Shown here one piece after another: positions 1 through 8,515 of a stretch of DNA of 64,000 nucleotides. How positions within the stretch are numbered: position 1 is the first letter of the stretch; each line of letters opens with the position of its first letter. The stretch lies in contig NZ_JBGUAX010000003.1 of the NCBI RefSeq assembly GCF_041821065.1, positions 124,001 to 188,000 of the forward strand, read 5' to 3'. The stretch comes from Egicoccus sp. AB-alg2 (GTDB lineage: Bacteria > Actinomycetota > Nitriliruptoria > Nitriliruptorales > Nitriliruptoraceae). Both the position numbers and the translations under genes were made by a program. Under the pieces are notes generated by a model that was given only the letters and a program-made list of their open reading frames with translations, was not told the DNA's origin and ran no database searches.

Positions 1-346
1 CGAAGGCGATGTCGCCGGCCACGCCTTCGGCCCGCCCCTCCTCGATGAACAGCTGCGCCAGGGTCTCGGGCGACACGGTGGCGCGGTATGCCGAGCCGGT
101 GGGCTGCGACGCGCGGAACCAGGCCGCGATCTGGGCCGCACTGACGCGGTCGCGCTGCATGACCGGCGTCTGCGTCGACGCGTCGGCAGCCGGTGGTGCC
201 GTCACCGCGGCCGTCACCGACGACAGGATCACCAGCGTGGCCAGCACCGCGGCGCGTAGCCGCCGCGTCGGCAGCTGCCGCGAGTAGGTCACGGGCGCGG
301 GGGCGGGGTCGGGCAGGCCGAGGTGCGGCGGGGTGGCGAACGTCAC
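1..346 (-). CDS. secreted glucosaminidase-like protein, N-terminal part (truncated by window edge)
   Basis: An open frame runs leftward from a GTG at 346 and leaves the window without a stop, so only about 115 N-terminal residues are visible. A short leader is followed by basic residues and a hydrophobic stretch (about residues 30-50, AAVLATLVILSSVTAAV) that fits a signal peptide or anchor. The mature part contains AAWFRAS and AQLFIEEGRAEGV and ends at GDIAF, the pattern at the start of actinobacterial glucosaminidase-type peptidoglycan hydrolase domains (usually continuing as AQSIVETG, beyond the edge). The catalytic residues are not visible, so the enzymatic call is by resemblance only. The start is uncertain because no convincing ribosome binding site precedes it; an in-frame GTG 18 codons further in is an alternative. 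Confidence 0.6.
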   Translation of the reverse strand, partial: MTFATPPHLGLPDPAPAPVTYSRQLPTRRLRAAVLATLVILSSVTAAVTAPPAADASTQTPVMQRDRVSAAQIAAWFRASQPTGSAYRATVSPETLAQLFIEEGRAEGVAGDIAF

Positions 347-571
347 GAGGTACCTGACACTCGGGGCACGAGGGACAGGGGCAGGACGCACGCGTGAGCA
401 GGCGGACGCCGGTGAGCGTCTGCACATGCAGGTGGTGCTTGCCCCTTGGAGGTCGGCCCATGAGGCGCCGACTCACTGATGGTCGACCGGTGCTGCGCTA
501 CGTTGAGGTCGCGTGCGCAGAACGCGGCGCACACCCGTGAGGGGAACTCCTCGTCCGTCGAAGGGCACGCG

Positions 572-1126
572 ATGGAGTGGTTGATCGTTCTCGCCGTCGT
601 CCTGGTACTCGGCATCGGGCTCGTGGCGATGTACAACCGGCTCGTGCGCGCCCGGGTGCGCGTGGACGAGGCCTGGGCCCAGATCGACACGCAGCTGCAG
701 CGCCGGCACGACCTGATCCCCAACCTGGTGGAGACGATCAAGGGCTACGCGGCGCACGAGCGGCAGACGTTCGAGGAGGTGACGGCGGCCCGCGCGCGAG
801 CGCTGCAGGTCGCCTCGCCGGGCGAGCTCGCCGACGCGGAGAACCAGCTGACCCAGGCGCTGGGTCGGCTGCTCGCGATCAGCGAGAACTACCCCCAGCT
901 GCGCGCCGACGCGAACTTCCGCCAGCTGCAGGAGGAGCTCGCCCACACGGAGAATCTCGTCGCCGGCGCCCGCGGGCACTACAACGCCTCCGTGCGCAGC
1001 TACGACGAGACCCGCCAGGTGTTCCCGACATCGGTCATCGCCGGCGCGTTCAACTTCGAGCCCCGCGAGTACTTCGAGGTGGAGACCGTCGAGGTCCGCT
1101 CGGTGCCCGACGTCTCGTTCGAGTAG
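572..1126 (+). CDS. lemA: LemA family protein
   Basis: A 184-residue membrane-anchored protein of the LemA family, whose biochemical role is not established. Residues 2-22 form one transmembrane helix (WLIVLAVVLVLGIGLVAMY), followed by the family signature YNRLV, then RVDEAWAQIDTQLQRRHDLI, PNLVETIKGY and the late motif FPTSVIAGAF. Length is typical. I chose the ATG at 572 because it begins the transmembrane helix directly; the longer upstream frame is non-homologous. The stop overlaps the GTG of the downstream M48 protease by one base, so the two are almost certainly co-translated. LemA and HtpX-type proteases are frequent neighbours, which suggests a shared envelope quality-control role. Confidence 0.93.
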   Translation: MEWLIVLAVVLVLGIGLVAMYNRLVRARVRVDEAWAQIDTQLQRRHDLIPNLVETIKGYAAHERQTFEEVTAARARALQVASPGELADAENQLTQALGRLLAISENYPQLRADANFRQLQEELAHTENLVAGARGHYNASVRSYDETRQVFPTSVIAGAFNFEPREYFEVETVEVRSVPDVSFE

Positions 1127-2304
1127 TGAGTCACACGTCCGAACCCGCGGTCTACGACGAGCTGCAACGCGCCAACCGTCGGGCCACGCGCGTGCTGCTC
1201 GCCGGCAGCGTGTTCCTCGCGGTCGTGCTGGTATGGATCGTGGTCGGCTGGTTCGCGCCACAGGCCGCGCTCGACCCCCTGACGGCTGTCCCCGTCACGC
1301 TGGGTGCGGCGACGCTGGGCCTCGGCGGCACCTACCTCGCCTACCGCGGCGGTCCAGCATTGGCCCTGCGCGCGGCCAAGGCCAGACCGGCCAGCCGTGA
1401 GGCGTATCCGCAGCTGCACAACGTCTTCGACGAGGTGTGCGTCTCGGCCGGCATCTCCGGCACGAAGCCCAAGCTGTACATCGTCGACGACCCGGCGCCC
1501 AACGCCTTCGCGACGGGCCTGAAGCTCGAGGACAGCCACGTCGCCGTCACGACCGGCCTGGTCGAACAGCTGCCGCGCTACGAGCTGCGGGCCGTGCTCG
1601 CCCACGAGGTCGCCCACGTCCTCAACGACGACATCCGCGCGGTCACCGTCGCGGTCGCGACCGCCGGCCTGGTCGCCCTGCTCGCCGACGTGCTGGTGCG
1701 GGCGCTGTGGTTCGGCGGTGCCCGCGGCGGCAACCGCGGCGGAAACCGCGGGGGTGGCGGCAACGCCGGCGCAGCCCAGGTGATCTTCCTCGTGCTCGGC
1801 CTGCTGGCGGTGGTGCTGGCGCCGATCGCGGCCCAGCTGATCAGGTTCGCGGTGTCGCGCCAGCGGGAGTACCTCGCCGACGCGACCGCGGCCGACCTGC
1901 TGCGTGACCCGCAGTCGATGGTCAACGCGCTGCGGCGGCTGGAGGCCGACAAGACCGAGCTGCGCCAGTTCGAGGTGGCGACGGCGCACCTGTGGTTCGA
2001 GGAGCCGAACGAGACCAAGGGCCGGGACCGCGGGGCGAAGATGGCCCGGCGGTTCGCGACCCACCCCAGCATCCAGGAACGCATCCAGCGGCTGGCGCGC
2101 CTGAACGCCGGCACGGTCCGCCTCGACGACCCGCTGCCACCGCCGCCCGGTCGCGGTCCGCGGCCCGACGCCGGCGGCGGACCCGCCAGCGCGCCGGAAG
2201 GGCAGCCGTCGACCGGGGATTCGCCCTGGGGCGGGATGCCGCCCTGGGGTCCGATCCCGGGTACGACACCGCCACCACCGCCGCCGCCACCACGGGGACG
2301 TTGA
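1126..2304 (+). CDS. htpX: HtpX-like M48 family membrane zinc metalloprotease
   Basis: A 392-residue integral membrane zinc protease. Two N-terminal transmembrane segments (about 18-40 and 48-65) precede the zinc motif HEVAH at residues 160-164, with a third ligand plausibly E248 in REYLAD. Two further hydrophobic segments (about 172-190 and 220-245) flank a Gly/Asn-rich loop (GGNRGGNRGGGG). The C-terminal 60 residues are Pro/Gly-rich and probably disordered, unlike E. coli HtpX. Family members degrade damaged membrane proteins. The GTG start at 1126 shares a base with the lemA stop, and the stop overlaps the next ATG (ATGA), so it sits in the middle of a coupled operon. Confidence 0.92.
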   Translation: MSHTSEPAVYDELQRANRRATRVLLAGSVFLAVVLVWIVVGWFAPQAALDPLTAVPVTLGAATLGLGGTYLAYRGGPALALRAAKARPASREAYPQLHNVFDEVCVSAGISGTKPKLYIVDDPAPNAFATGLKLEDSHVAVTTGLVEQLPRYELRAVLAHEVAHVLNDDIRAVTVAVATAGLVALLADVLVRALWFGGARGGNRGGNRGGGGNAGAAQVIFLVLGLLAVVLAPIAAQLIRFAVSRQREYLADATAADLLRDPQSMVNALRRLEADKTELRQFEVATAHLWFEEPNETKGRDRGAKMARRFATHPSIQERIQRLARLNAGTVRLDDPLPPPPGRGPRPDAGGGPASAPEGQPSTGDSPWGGMPPWGPIPGTTPPPPPPPPRGR

Positions 2305-3479
2305 TGGGCACCTCCCGCCGCGCCGTGACGGCCCTCCCGGGTGTCGGGCGCCTGGTCCGCACGCTCGACGCCACCCGCGACGAGCGTGACCGGCTGCGCC
2401 GCCAGCGCGACCGGCTGCGCGAGGAGAACGCCGCCCTCCGTGACGCGCAGGCCGCCCTTCGCGAGGAGCATGCCGAGCTGCAGGACCGGCACGCACGGCT
2501 GCAGGCCGAGTCGGGGCACTCGCGGAAGGGCGCCGCTACGAGCCCGTACCCCGCCGCGGCGACGGGCGACGCGACGCGTTCGCCGTCGACGGCGAACGGG
2601 CTGCGCTCCCCGGCGGAGCAGCGGGCGCTGGAGGCCCGCCTGAGCCAGCCGAGCTTCTTCGCCCGCCTGGAGACGCTGCGCCGCGTCCGAGCGCTCGCAC
2701 AGGACGAATTCGGCGTCACGGACCCGATCTGGGCGCACAACAGCAAGTCCGCCGGCTACGAGCTGGCGCGTTCCCTGGGCGTCCGCGTCCCGGAGCTGGT
2801 GGCCGGCCCCACGGAGCTGGACGAACTCGCCCGGCCCACCCGGGCCCGGGTCGTGGTCAAGCCCGTGGAGGGCTCGACCGCCCGCGGCGTGATGCCGCTG
2901 GTGGCCGCCGACGACGGTGCCTGGCACCTGCTGTTCGACCTGTCGCGCACCTACACCTGGGAGCAGATCGTCGATCTGCTGCGCGACGCCGTCGCCGAGG
3001 GCAAGATCTCCAGCCGCTTCATCGTCGAGGAGCTCATCCCGGGGCCCGGGCCGCTGGCGTTGCCCTACGACTGGAAGCTGTACTGCGTCGGCGGCCGGGT
3101 CCAGCTCGTCCTGCAGCGCGACGCCCGCAACCAGCGCGCCGGCCGGCAGGCCGGCATGCGCTTCTGGACCCGCGAGTTCACCGACCTGGGCCAGGCCCGT
3201 CTGCTGCAGGACCGCGACCAGGAGATGGCACGCCCGCACCACCCGGGCGAGCTGGTCGCCGTCGCCGAGCGCATCGCCGCCGCGCTGCCCGGCCACTTCG
3301 TCCGCGTCGACCTCTACGACGCGCCCGACGGGGTCGTGTTCGGCGAGATCACCCCTCAGCCGGGTGGCCAGCAGCTGTTCCGGGACGATCTCGACCGGCA
3401 GCTGGGCGAGGCATGGGACCGCGCCGAGGCGGCGGACTTCGCCGCCCGGGTCCGCGGCGACGGGCCCGCCCCGGCCTGA
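2304..3479 (+). CDS. coiled-coil TupA-like ATP-grasp protein
   Basis: A 391-residue protein with two parts. Residues about 22-75 are a highly charged heptad-like coiled coil (RDERDRLRRQRDRLREE and following). After a linker, residues about 130-385 look like the TupA-like ATP-grasp family, named after a teichuronopeptide synthesis protein: WAHNSKSAGYELARSLGV, VVVKPVEGSTARGV, RFIVEELIPGPG, PYDWKLYCVGGRV, HFVRVDLYD and GVVFGEITPQPGG, the last supplying the acidic metal-binding pattern. The substrate cannot be told; cell-envelope polymer synthesis is the usual guess. ATG overlaps the preceding stop (ATGA). The stop codon lies inside the first unit of an 18-bp tandem repeat. Confidence 0.82.
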   Translation: MGTSRRAVTALPGVGRLVRTLDATRDERDRLRRQRDRLREENAALRDAQAALREEHAELQDRHARLQAESGHSRKGAATSPYPAAATGDATRSPSTANGLRSPAEQRALEARLSQPSFFARLETLRRVRALAQDEFGVTDPIWAHNSKSAGYELARSLGVRVPELVAGPTELDELARPTRARVVVKPVEGSTARGVMPLVAADDGAWHLLFDLSRTYTWEQIVDLLRDAVAEGKISSRFIVEELIPGPGPLALPYDWKLYCVGGRVQLVLQRDARNQRAGRQAGMRFWTREFTDLGQARLLQDRDQEMARPHHPGELVAVAERIAAALPGHFVRVDLYDAPDGVVFGEITPQPGGQQLFRDDLDRQLGEAWDRAEAADFAARVRGDGPAPA

Positions 3480-3537
3480 CCAGCCGCCCCGGCCTGACCG
3501 GCCGCCCCGGCCTGACCGGCCGCCCCGGCCTGACCAG
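3466..3537 (+). repeat. 18-bp tandem repeat, four copies, spanning a stop codon
   Basis: Four head-to-tail copies of an 18-bp unit (CCGCCCCGGCCTGACC plus AG or GG) run from 3466 to 3537 with only one variable position. The TGA that ends the ATP-grasp gene lies inside the first copy. Because 18 is a multiple of three, every copy repeats that stop in the same frame. Confidence 0.95.
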
Positions 3538-3742
3538 CGCCCCGCCCGACGCCGGACCGCGGGTCGGGCCCGGGCCCCGATCCGGGACCACCCGCCCGTC
3601 GCGTCGCGGATTTGAGGCCCGGGGACCCTCGGCGCGGTCCCCTCGGATCGCGAGTCTGACCCGACGTGCACGGACCACGTGCCACGGAGCCCACGGGCCA
3701 AGACCGGCGTGTGGGCCAGCGACGACACGTCGAGGCAGGGGC

Positions 3743-5179
3743 ATGGGCGAACCGCGGCGGCCCGACGGGCGGCTTCGCCGCGTCCGCTGCCGACGCGAGC
3801 ACGGTGGCGTCTCGGGCGAGTACGTCGGGGTCCTTGTCGTGATCGGCGCGCTCGTGGGGACGCTCACGCTGGCCCCGTTCGCGCCGTACGTGGCCGACTG
3901 GGCCCGCTACGCCGTGTGCAGCCTGTTCGGCGACGACTGCGACGCCCCGCAGGCCCGACCAGCAGCGCCGGAGTTCGCACCCGTCAGCATGGTGTGCCTC
4001 GAGGCCAGCGACCGGGAGGGCGTCGGCGGCAACGTCACGGTCTTCTCGGCCAAGGTCAGCAGCGACCTGTCCTACCAGATCGACCGCACCTCCGACGGCC
4101 GGCACGAGGTCACCCTCGAGCTGTCGGGGGGACTGGCCGGCAAGCTGGCCACGGGTGGCAGCCTGTCGGCGGACGCGCTCGGGGTACGACAGGGCCGCGA
4201 GGGCGCCGTGGAGCTGGGAGCGGACGTCACGGTCGCGCCCGCGTTCTCCTTCTCCTCCCGGGAGGCGGCCGTCGCCTTCGCCGAGCAGGCCCGCGACCTG
4301 GTGGCCGGCCCGGTCGACGACCTGTGGGACTGGCGGACCCTGATCCCGGTGTACGGGCCGGGCCGTATCCCGGTCAACCAGTACCAGCGCATCCGTGACT
4401 TCCAGGCCCCGCCGCCGTCGGGCCTGCGCGTGCAGGGCGAGATCACCACGACGGCCAGCGGCGACCTGTACGGCAACGCGTACGGCGCGGCTGGCGTGCT
4501 CTCGGCCGGACAGTCGCTGGGCGCCGACTTCGACTTCGAGACCGGCGAGACGACCTACTACGTCGCCCTGGACGCCTCCGTGGCCGCGGAGTTGCAGCTC
4601 GGCCCCAGCACGGTGCCGGTCGGGGGCGGCGTCTCCGGTTCCGGCGAGCTCGCCGGCGACGTCACCGTCGCCCTGACCGTCGACGCGGCCGGGCACCCGA
4701 CGACCCTGGCGTTCGGCGCGGCGGCGGCCGGGTACGCGGGTCTGGACCTCGGCCTCGAGGGCCTGTTGCTGCCTGCCAGCCCGTTCACGGCCATCGGACC
4801 CGACCTCGACTCGGCCGTGGCGGCGCTGGAACTCGACGCGCGCACGGAGCGGTCCCTCGGGCTGTCGGCCACCGCCACGCTCGATCTCACGCAGCCCGGC
4901 GTCCGCGAGCTCGGGACCGACGTGCTGGCGGCGATCGCGACCCGCGACCGTGTGGCGCTGGCCACGGCCGGCACCCGCCTGGCCGACCACCTCGTTCGGG
5001 AGGCGCCGCTGGAGGCGCAGCTGCACCGCGGCTCGCGGGACCAGTTCGACCTCGGTGCGTCCGGCGGCAAGGGACTCGCCTTCGGGTTCGGCCTCTCCCA
5101 CGAAGAGTCCTCGCTTCAGCTCGCCGGCGCGTGGATGCGCCCGGCCGGTGGCCACTTCCAGCGTGGCTATTGTTCCTGA
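3743..5179 (+). CDS. exported protein with Flp-pilin-type (class III) leader
   Basis: A 478-residue protein of unknown function. After about 22 basic residues the sequence GGVSGEYVGVLVVIGALV matches a class III (Flp/TadE-type) signal: Gly, then Glu at +5 and Tyr at +6 if cleavage follows the first Gly, then a hydrophobic helix. This is the substrate type of the TadV prepilin peptidase, but the 430-residue exported domain is far too long for a pilin. That part is rich in Gly, Thr, Ser and Asp with beta-strand alternation (LELSGGLAGKLATGGSL, TTYYVALDASVAAELQLG) and has few Cys. I recognise the architecture from other actinomycetes but no named domain. ATG 3743 has GAGGCAGGGG just upstream. Confidence 0.75.
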   Translation: MGEPRRPDGRLRRVRCRREHGGVSGEYVGVLVVIGALVGTLTLAPFAPYVADWARYAVCSLFGDDCDAPQARPAAPEFAPVSMVCLEASDREGVGGNVTVFSAKVSSDLSYQIDRTSDGRHEVTLELSGGLAGKLATGGSLSADALGVRQGREGAVELGADVTVAPAFSFSSREAAVAFAEQARDLVAGPVDDLWDWRTLIPVYGPGRIPVNQYQRIRDFQAPPPSGLRVQGEITTTASGDLYGNAYGAAGVLSAGQSLGADFDFETGETTYYVALDASVAAELQLGPSTVPVGGGVSGSGELAGDVTVALTVDAAGHPTTLAFGAAAAGYAGLDLGLEGLLLPASPFTAIGPDLDSAVAALELDARTERSLGLSATATLDLTQPGVRELGTDVLAAIATRDRVALATAGTRLADHLVREAPLEAQLHRGSRDQFDLGASGGKGLAFGFGLSHEESSLQLAGAWMRPAGGHFQRGYCS

Positions 5180-5207
5180 CCCCACCATGCGCTCCGAGGA
5201 AATGACC

Positions 5208-5774
5208 TTGCGAACCCGTCGGGCGGTCCTGGCCGTGGCGACCGTGCTGGCCCTGTCGTGCACCGGCGGGGGGGAGGCGGCGACGACCACGCCGGCCGCC
5301 TCGATCCCGGACGGCTGGGAGGAGCACACCTTCGAGGGCGGCGCCGTGGCGGCGCCACCCGACTGGTCGGAGGTGGCGCCGATCGACACCGACGACCTGA
5401 CCCTGCAGGGTCCGGACCCCGGCGACGGCCTGCCGCCGATCGCCCGCCTCCAGGTGACCGAGCGCGACGGCACGCCGTTCGACCAGCTGCTGCAACTCGT
5501 GTCGGCGCAACTCAACCTGCAGTTCCCCGACGTGGAACCGGGGGAGTCCCGTTCCGTGGAGTTGCCCGGTGCCGACCAGGCCCAGGTCGGCACGTTCCGA
5601 TACGAGACGCAGGCCGACGGGCAGCCCGTGACCCTCGAGGAGCGCTTCGTGGTCGCCTGGTACGGCGACGACGGCCAGGCCCAGATGCGCATCGGCGGGC
5701 CGGCGGAGCACCTGACGGAGGAGGAGCCGACGATCGAGCAGATCATCCAGACCCTCCGGTTCGACGGCGACTGA
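5208..5774 (+). CDS. putative lipoprotein
   Basis: A roughly 188-residue secreted protein of unknown function. The N-terminus (RTRRAVLAVATVLALSC) is a short signal peptide ending in a weak lipobox with Cys at about position 18. The mature part has FEGGAVAAPPDWSEV, a fold-like pattern seen in small actinobacterial lipoproteins that resemble LpqN/LpqT, and ends IEQIIQTLRF; that resemblance is tentative. A GAGGA at 5196 sits seven bases before TTG 5208, the best-spaced start; ATG 5202 or 5187 are alternatives. It lies 28 bases downstream of the class III leader protein, and its stop overlaps the next ATG, so it is operonic with both. Confidence 0.78.
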   Translation: MRTRRAVLAVATVLALSCTGGGEAATTTPAASIPDGWEEHTFEGGAVAAPPDWSEVAPIDTDDLTLQGPDPGDGLPPIARLQVTERDGTPFDQLLQLVSAQLNLQFPDVEPGESRSVELPGADQAQVGTFRYETQADGQPVTLEERFVVAWYGDDGQAQMRIGGPAEHLTEEEPTIEQIIQTLRFDGD

Positions 5775-6181
5775 TGCGACCGAAGGCCGCGGTGACCGTC
5801 GGCGGGGTGGCGTTCCTCGTGGCTGCCGCCGTGTCGGCGGTCGTGACCGGGGTGTGGACGGCCACCGAGTTCGGCTTCGACCGTGCCGGCTCGCTCGTCG
5901 CGGGCTCCTCGCTGGTCGCCGCGCTGGCGGGTCTGCTGGGCGGACTGGTCGGGGGGCACCTGGCTCGGCGCCGGCTGCCGCGCCGGTCCGGCGTGAAGGT
6001 CGCGGCGGGCGGCGCCGCCGCCCATGGCGTGCTCCAGGGCCTGCTCGCCGTCGGGTCCGGGGCCGCCGGGCTCGGAGCTGCGGTGCTGTCGGCGGGCGGG
6101 GTGGCCGCGCTGACCGGCGCCGTCGTGGCCGCGGCGGCACCGCGCGTGCGTCACGCCACGGACCGGCCGTCGCCCCCGTGA
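5774..6181 (+). CDS. small integral membrane protein, unknown function
   Basis: A 135-residue hydrophobic protein with about four predicted transmembrane segments rich in Ala, Gly and Val (residues about 6-26, 38-60, 74-96, 100-122), positively charged loops (LARRRLPRRSG) and a polar tail. No domain recognised. The ATG overlaps the stop of the lipoprotein gene and the stop overlaps the GTG of the next gene, so translation is likely coupled through all three. It resembles the many unnamed small membrane proteins of actinobacteria; no specific function can be given. Confidence 0.72.
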   Translation: MRPKAAVTVGGVAFLVAAAVSAVVTGVWTATEFGFDRAGSLVAGSSLVAALAGLLGGLVGGHLARRRLPRRSGVKVAAGGAAAHGVLQGLLAVGSGAAGLGAAVLSAGGVAALTGAVVAAAAPRVRHATDRPSPP

Positions 6182-6750
6182 GCGGCATCGGTGGGAGCGG
6201 GATCGGCCCGGACGTGCACCGCACCGCCGACGGCGGCTTCGAGGTGCGGATGCGCCGCAGCAGCCGGTGGCTCGCCGTCGGTCTGGTCGCCGCGTTCGTG
6301 GTGCTCGGGTCGGGCGGCGTGGGGTTCGGGCTGCTGCTACAGCGGCTCGGCGAGCCCGTGCCGGCCGTCTTCGTGGTGGCGGGGCTGTGCCTGTTCGCGG
6401 GCCCCGTCGTGGTCGTGTCGCTCGCGCGGCGTCAGCGACGTGCCGCGGCCTGGCGGGTGGAGCCGGGCGGGCTCGTCGTCGGCGGTGGTCGACGACGACA
6501 CGTGGTCGCCTGGTCGGACGTGGCGGTGCTCGAGCTGCGCGAGCGGGGGCAGCGCCGCCCGCGTGGGCCGGGCGCCGGCGTCGGTGCCTGGCTGCGGCTG
6601 GTCGACGTCACGGCGCTCGACCGCGACGGGCGGCCGCTGCTGCGCCTCCCGGAGGAGAACGACGACCATCGCCTGCGCGCGGTGTTCACCGCCGCCCGTG
6701 CGGCGGGCGTCGTCCCACTGCACGTGCAGTTCGTCGAACGACGCAGCTGA
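6178..6750 (+). CDS. membrane protein with two N-terminal transmembrane helices (PH-like tail)
   Basis: A 190-residue protein. Two transmembrane helices (about residues 29-52 and 60-82) are followed by a cytoplasmic domain beginning RRQRRAAAWRVEPGGLVVGGGRRRHVVAWSDV. A short membrane hairpin followed by a beta-rich segment with a W-x-D-V strand resembles bacterial PH-like (YcxB/DUF2244-type) membrane proteins; this is inference. GTG 6178 overlaps the previous stop (GTGA). It is the last gene of the 0.6-6.8 kb envelope block; the next gene is convergent. Confidence 0.7.
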   Translation: MSGIGGSGIGPDVHRTADGGFEVRMRRSSRWLAVGLVAAFVVLGSGGVGFGLLLQRLGEPVPAVFVVAGLCLFAGPVVVVSLARRQRRAAAWRVEPGGLVVGGGRRRHVVAWSDVAVLELRERGQRRPRGPGAGVGAWLRLVDVTALDRDGRPLLRLPEENDDHRLRAVFTAARAAGVVPLHVQFVERRS

Positions 6751-6836
6751 CCCGCCGCCACCCGCCACGACGCCGCTCCCGCCGCACATCGCCGCGATGC
6801 CTGGACCGGGGCTGCGCGGTCCGGCGCCGCGCGCGT

Positions 6837-8270
6837 TCAGCTGCCGGCGAGCCGGAGCGCGGCCAGCGAGCGGGTGAGGCCGGGGAAGCTGCGCGGGTCC
6901 CAGCCGGTCAGCTCGGCCCACCGGTCGAGCCGGTAGGCGACCGTGTTGGCGTGCAGGCCCAGCCGGCGGCCGGCCTGGCTGACGGAGAAGCCCGCGTCCG
7001 CGAACGCGCGCACGGCCTCCGCGAGATGCGGGTGGCGGCCGGCGGCGTCGGCGCCGTCCGCCAGCAGCGGTCGCAGCCGCTCGTCGGCGCCCGTCAGCGT
7101 CGCCCACAGCCAGGCGTCCTCGAACGTCGAGGTGTCGCCGTCGTCGGTGACGGCCAGCGTCAGCTCCGCGTCGGTCAGGCTGGCACGCGCGCCGCGCAGT
7201 CCCGGTCGCCGGGAGCCGAGCGCCACCGCCGCCGCCGCGAACACGTTGCGCGCCGCCGTGGTCAGGGCACGCTCCTCGCCACCCTGCGACACGCACACGA
7301 CCTGGGTGCCGCGCGCCACCACCGCGTGCCGCCCGGCCAGCCGGTCGACGGTGTGCTGCAGTTCGACGGCGTCGAGGTCGTCCCCGCCCACCCGCAACAC
7401 CATCACCGTGAACTCCCCGGCCGGATCGAACCCGAGCGAACCGGCCAGGCGGGGCACCTCCTCGCCGTCGAGGTCGCCGCCGACCAGCAACTCCACGAAC
7501 CGCTGCCGGGCACCGACCGCGCGGGCCTCCAACGAACGCACCGTGGAGGCGTGCGACTCCGCCAGTGCGTCGGCCACCTCGTGGACCCACTGCCACACCA
7601 ACGTGGCCGTGGTCAGCAGTTGCGTGGCCGTCTGCGGTTCGTCGCCGGGCACCGCGTCGACGAGCGCGAGCCACAGCTCGCGGTAGCCGACGTGGTAGGC
7701 CTGGATCAGAGCGTCCACCGGCATGCCCTGCAGGGCGCGGCGGCTGCCGAGCTCGCGGCGGACCGCGACCTCCTCCGGATGCGGCGGGCGGTGTTCGGCG
7801 AGCCCGAACAGGATGCCCTCGAGGTTGCGGCGCACCGAGTGGCGCAGGTCCTCGCGTGGGACGAGGCCGGTGCGGTAGGTCGGGATCTCGTCGTGGATGC
7901 AGTCGGTGATGCGCTCGACCAGGGCGTCGAGGTGGCGCTCGACGATCGCGGCCAACTCGGCGATCGGCTCCCAGCCCGGTGGCACGTTCACCGGCCGGCT
8001 GGGCCGTGACGCCGACGGCCGCAGGTCCAGGGGTAGGTGCGCGTCGGCTTCCGCCTCGACATCGCGGTCCTCGGGGAGCCGGTCGGCTGTGCCCGCGTCG
8101 CCGTCGTTCGCCGCAGCATCGACGGCCGGCCCGTCGTTCACCGCGCCCTCGCCGCCCGGCCCGGTGGCACCGTCCGACGCGCGCTTCCCGGCGCGGCCAC
8201 CCGGCGCGGCACGGGGGCTCGTGCGGCGTGCCCCAGGTGTGCGCGAGGACGCGCGAGCACCGTCTCCCAT
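6837..8270 (-). CDS. PucR family transcriptional regulator
   Basis: A 477-residue regulator. After about 95 low-complexity residues, residues about 100-250 form a helical N-terminal domain like the RsbRD-type sensor region of PucR/CdaR proteins (IVERHLDALVERITDCI, MPVDALIQAYHVGYREL). A GGDEF-like remnant follows, and the C-terminus carries the PucR helix-turn-helix (FADAGFSVSQAGRRLGLHANTVAYRLDR). It reads away from the liv/acyl-CoA ligase operon that starts 245 bases away, so it is the obvious candidate regulator of that operon. PucR proteins often sense purines, amino acids or aromatic/fatty acid intermediates; the ligand here is unknown. A 7-bp inverted repeat with a one-base spacer lies 44 bases upstream of its start. 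Confidence 0.9.
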   Translation of the reverse strand: MGDGARASSRTPGARRTSPRAAPGGRAGKRASDGATGPGGEGAVNDGPAVDAAANDGDAGTADRLPEDRDVEAEADAHLPLDLRPSASRPSRPVNVPPGWEPIAELAAIVERHLDALVERITDCIHDEIPTYRTGLVPREDLRHSVRRNLEGILFGLAEHRPPHPEEVAVRRELGSRRALQGMPVDALIQAYHVGYRELWLALVDAVPGDEPQTATQLLTTATLVWQWVHEVADALAESHASTVRSLEARAVGARQRFVELLVGGDLDGEEVPRLAGSLGFDPAGEFTVMVLRVGGDDLDAVELQHTVDRLAGRHAVVARGTQVVCVSQGGEERALTTAARNVFAAAAVALGSRRPGLRGARASLTDAELTLAVTDDGDTSTFEDAWLWATLTGADERLRPLLADGADAAGRHPHLAEAVRAFADAGFSVSQAGRRLGLHANTVAYRLDRWAELTGWDPRSFPGLTRSLAALRLAGS

Positions 8271-8313
8271 GCCGCTCCCTGACGTCGAAGCTTCGTGGAT
8301 TGCACGAGGTCAC

Positions 8314-8328
8314 CCGACCGACGGTCGG
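8314..8328. promoter_or_regulatory. candidate operator, CCGACCG-A-CGGTCGG
   Basis: A perfect 7-bp inverted repeat around one base, partly extended by CAC and GTG on the flanks. It lies in the divergent gap, 44 bases from the pucR start and 63 bases upstream of the putative -35 of the liv operon. It is a likely regulator site; which protein binds it is inference. Confidence 0.5.
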
Positions 8329-8390
8329 TGATCCTACGAGGCGGATAGGACGCCCGTCCAGACCTGTCCCGAGGTTTCAGGCGAGAAGCG

Positions 8391-8420
8391 TTGACATCGG
8401 TGTCGTCGAACAGGTACCAA
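8391..8420 (+). promoter_or_regulatory. candidate sigma-70-type promoter of the liv operon
   Basis: A perfect TTGACA at 8391-8396 is followed after 18 bases by TACCAA (8415-8420). It is the only consensus -35 noticed in this window and lies about 95 bases before the livF start. The -10 is weak, which would fit an activator-dependent promoter. Confidence 0.45.
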
Positions 8421-8515
8421 TCCGCACCGGGAGAGCATTCGTGGGAACCACGAACGCGGCCGGGCGGCCAGACGTCGCCCGGATGTGCGTCGTGGTCGGG
8501 AACTTGGGAGCGCCT

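Noticed and set aside
479-571. Upstream extension of LemA to a start at 479
   Set aside because: The added 31 residues are not hydrophobic or family-like, and LemA proteins start directly at the transmembrane helix, as at 572.
3356-6154. Long antisense open frame of 932 codons on the minus strand
   Set aside because: It is a shadow of the well-supported plus-strand genes; its translation is Arg/Gly-rich with no recognisable domain, as expected from GC-rich codon bias.
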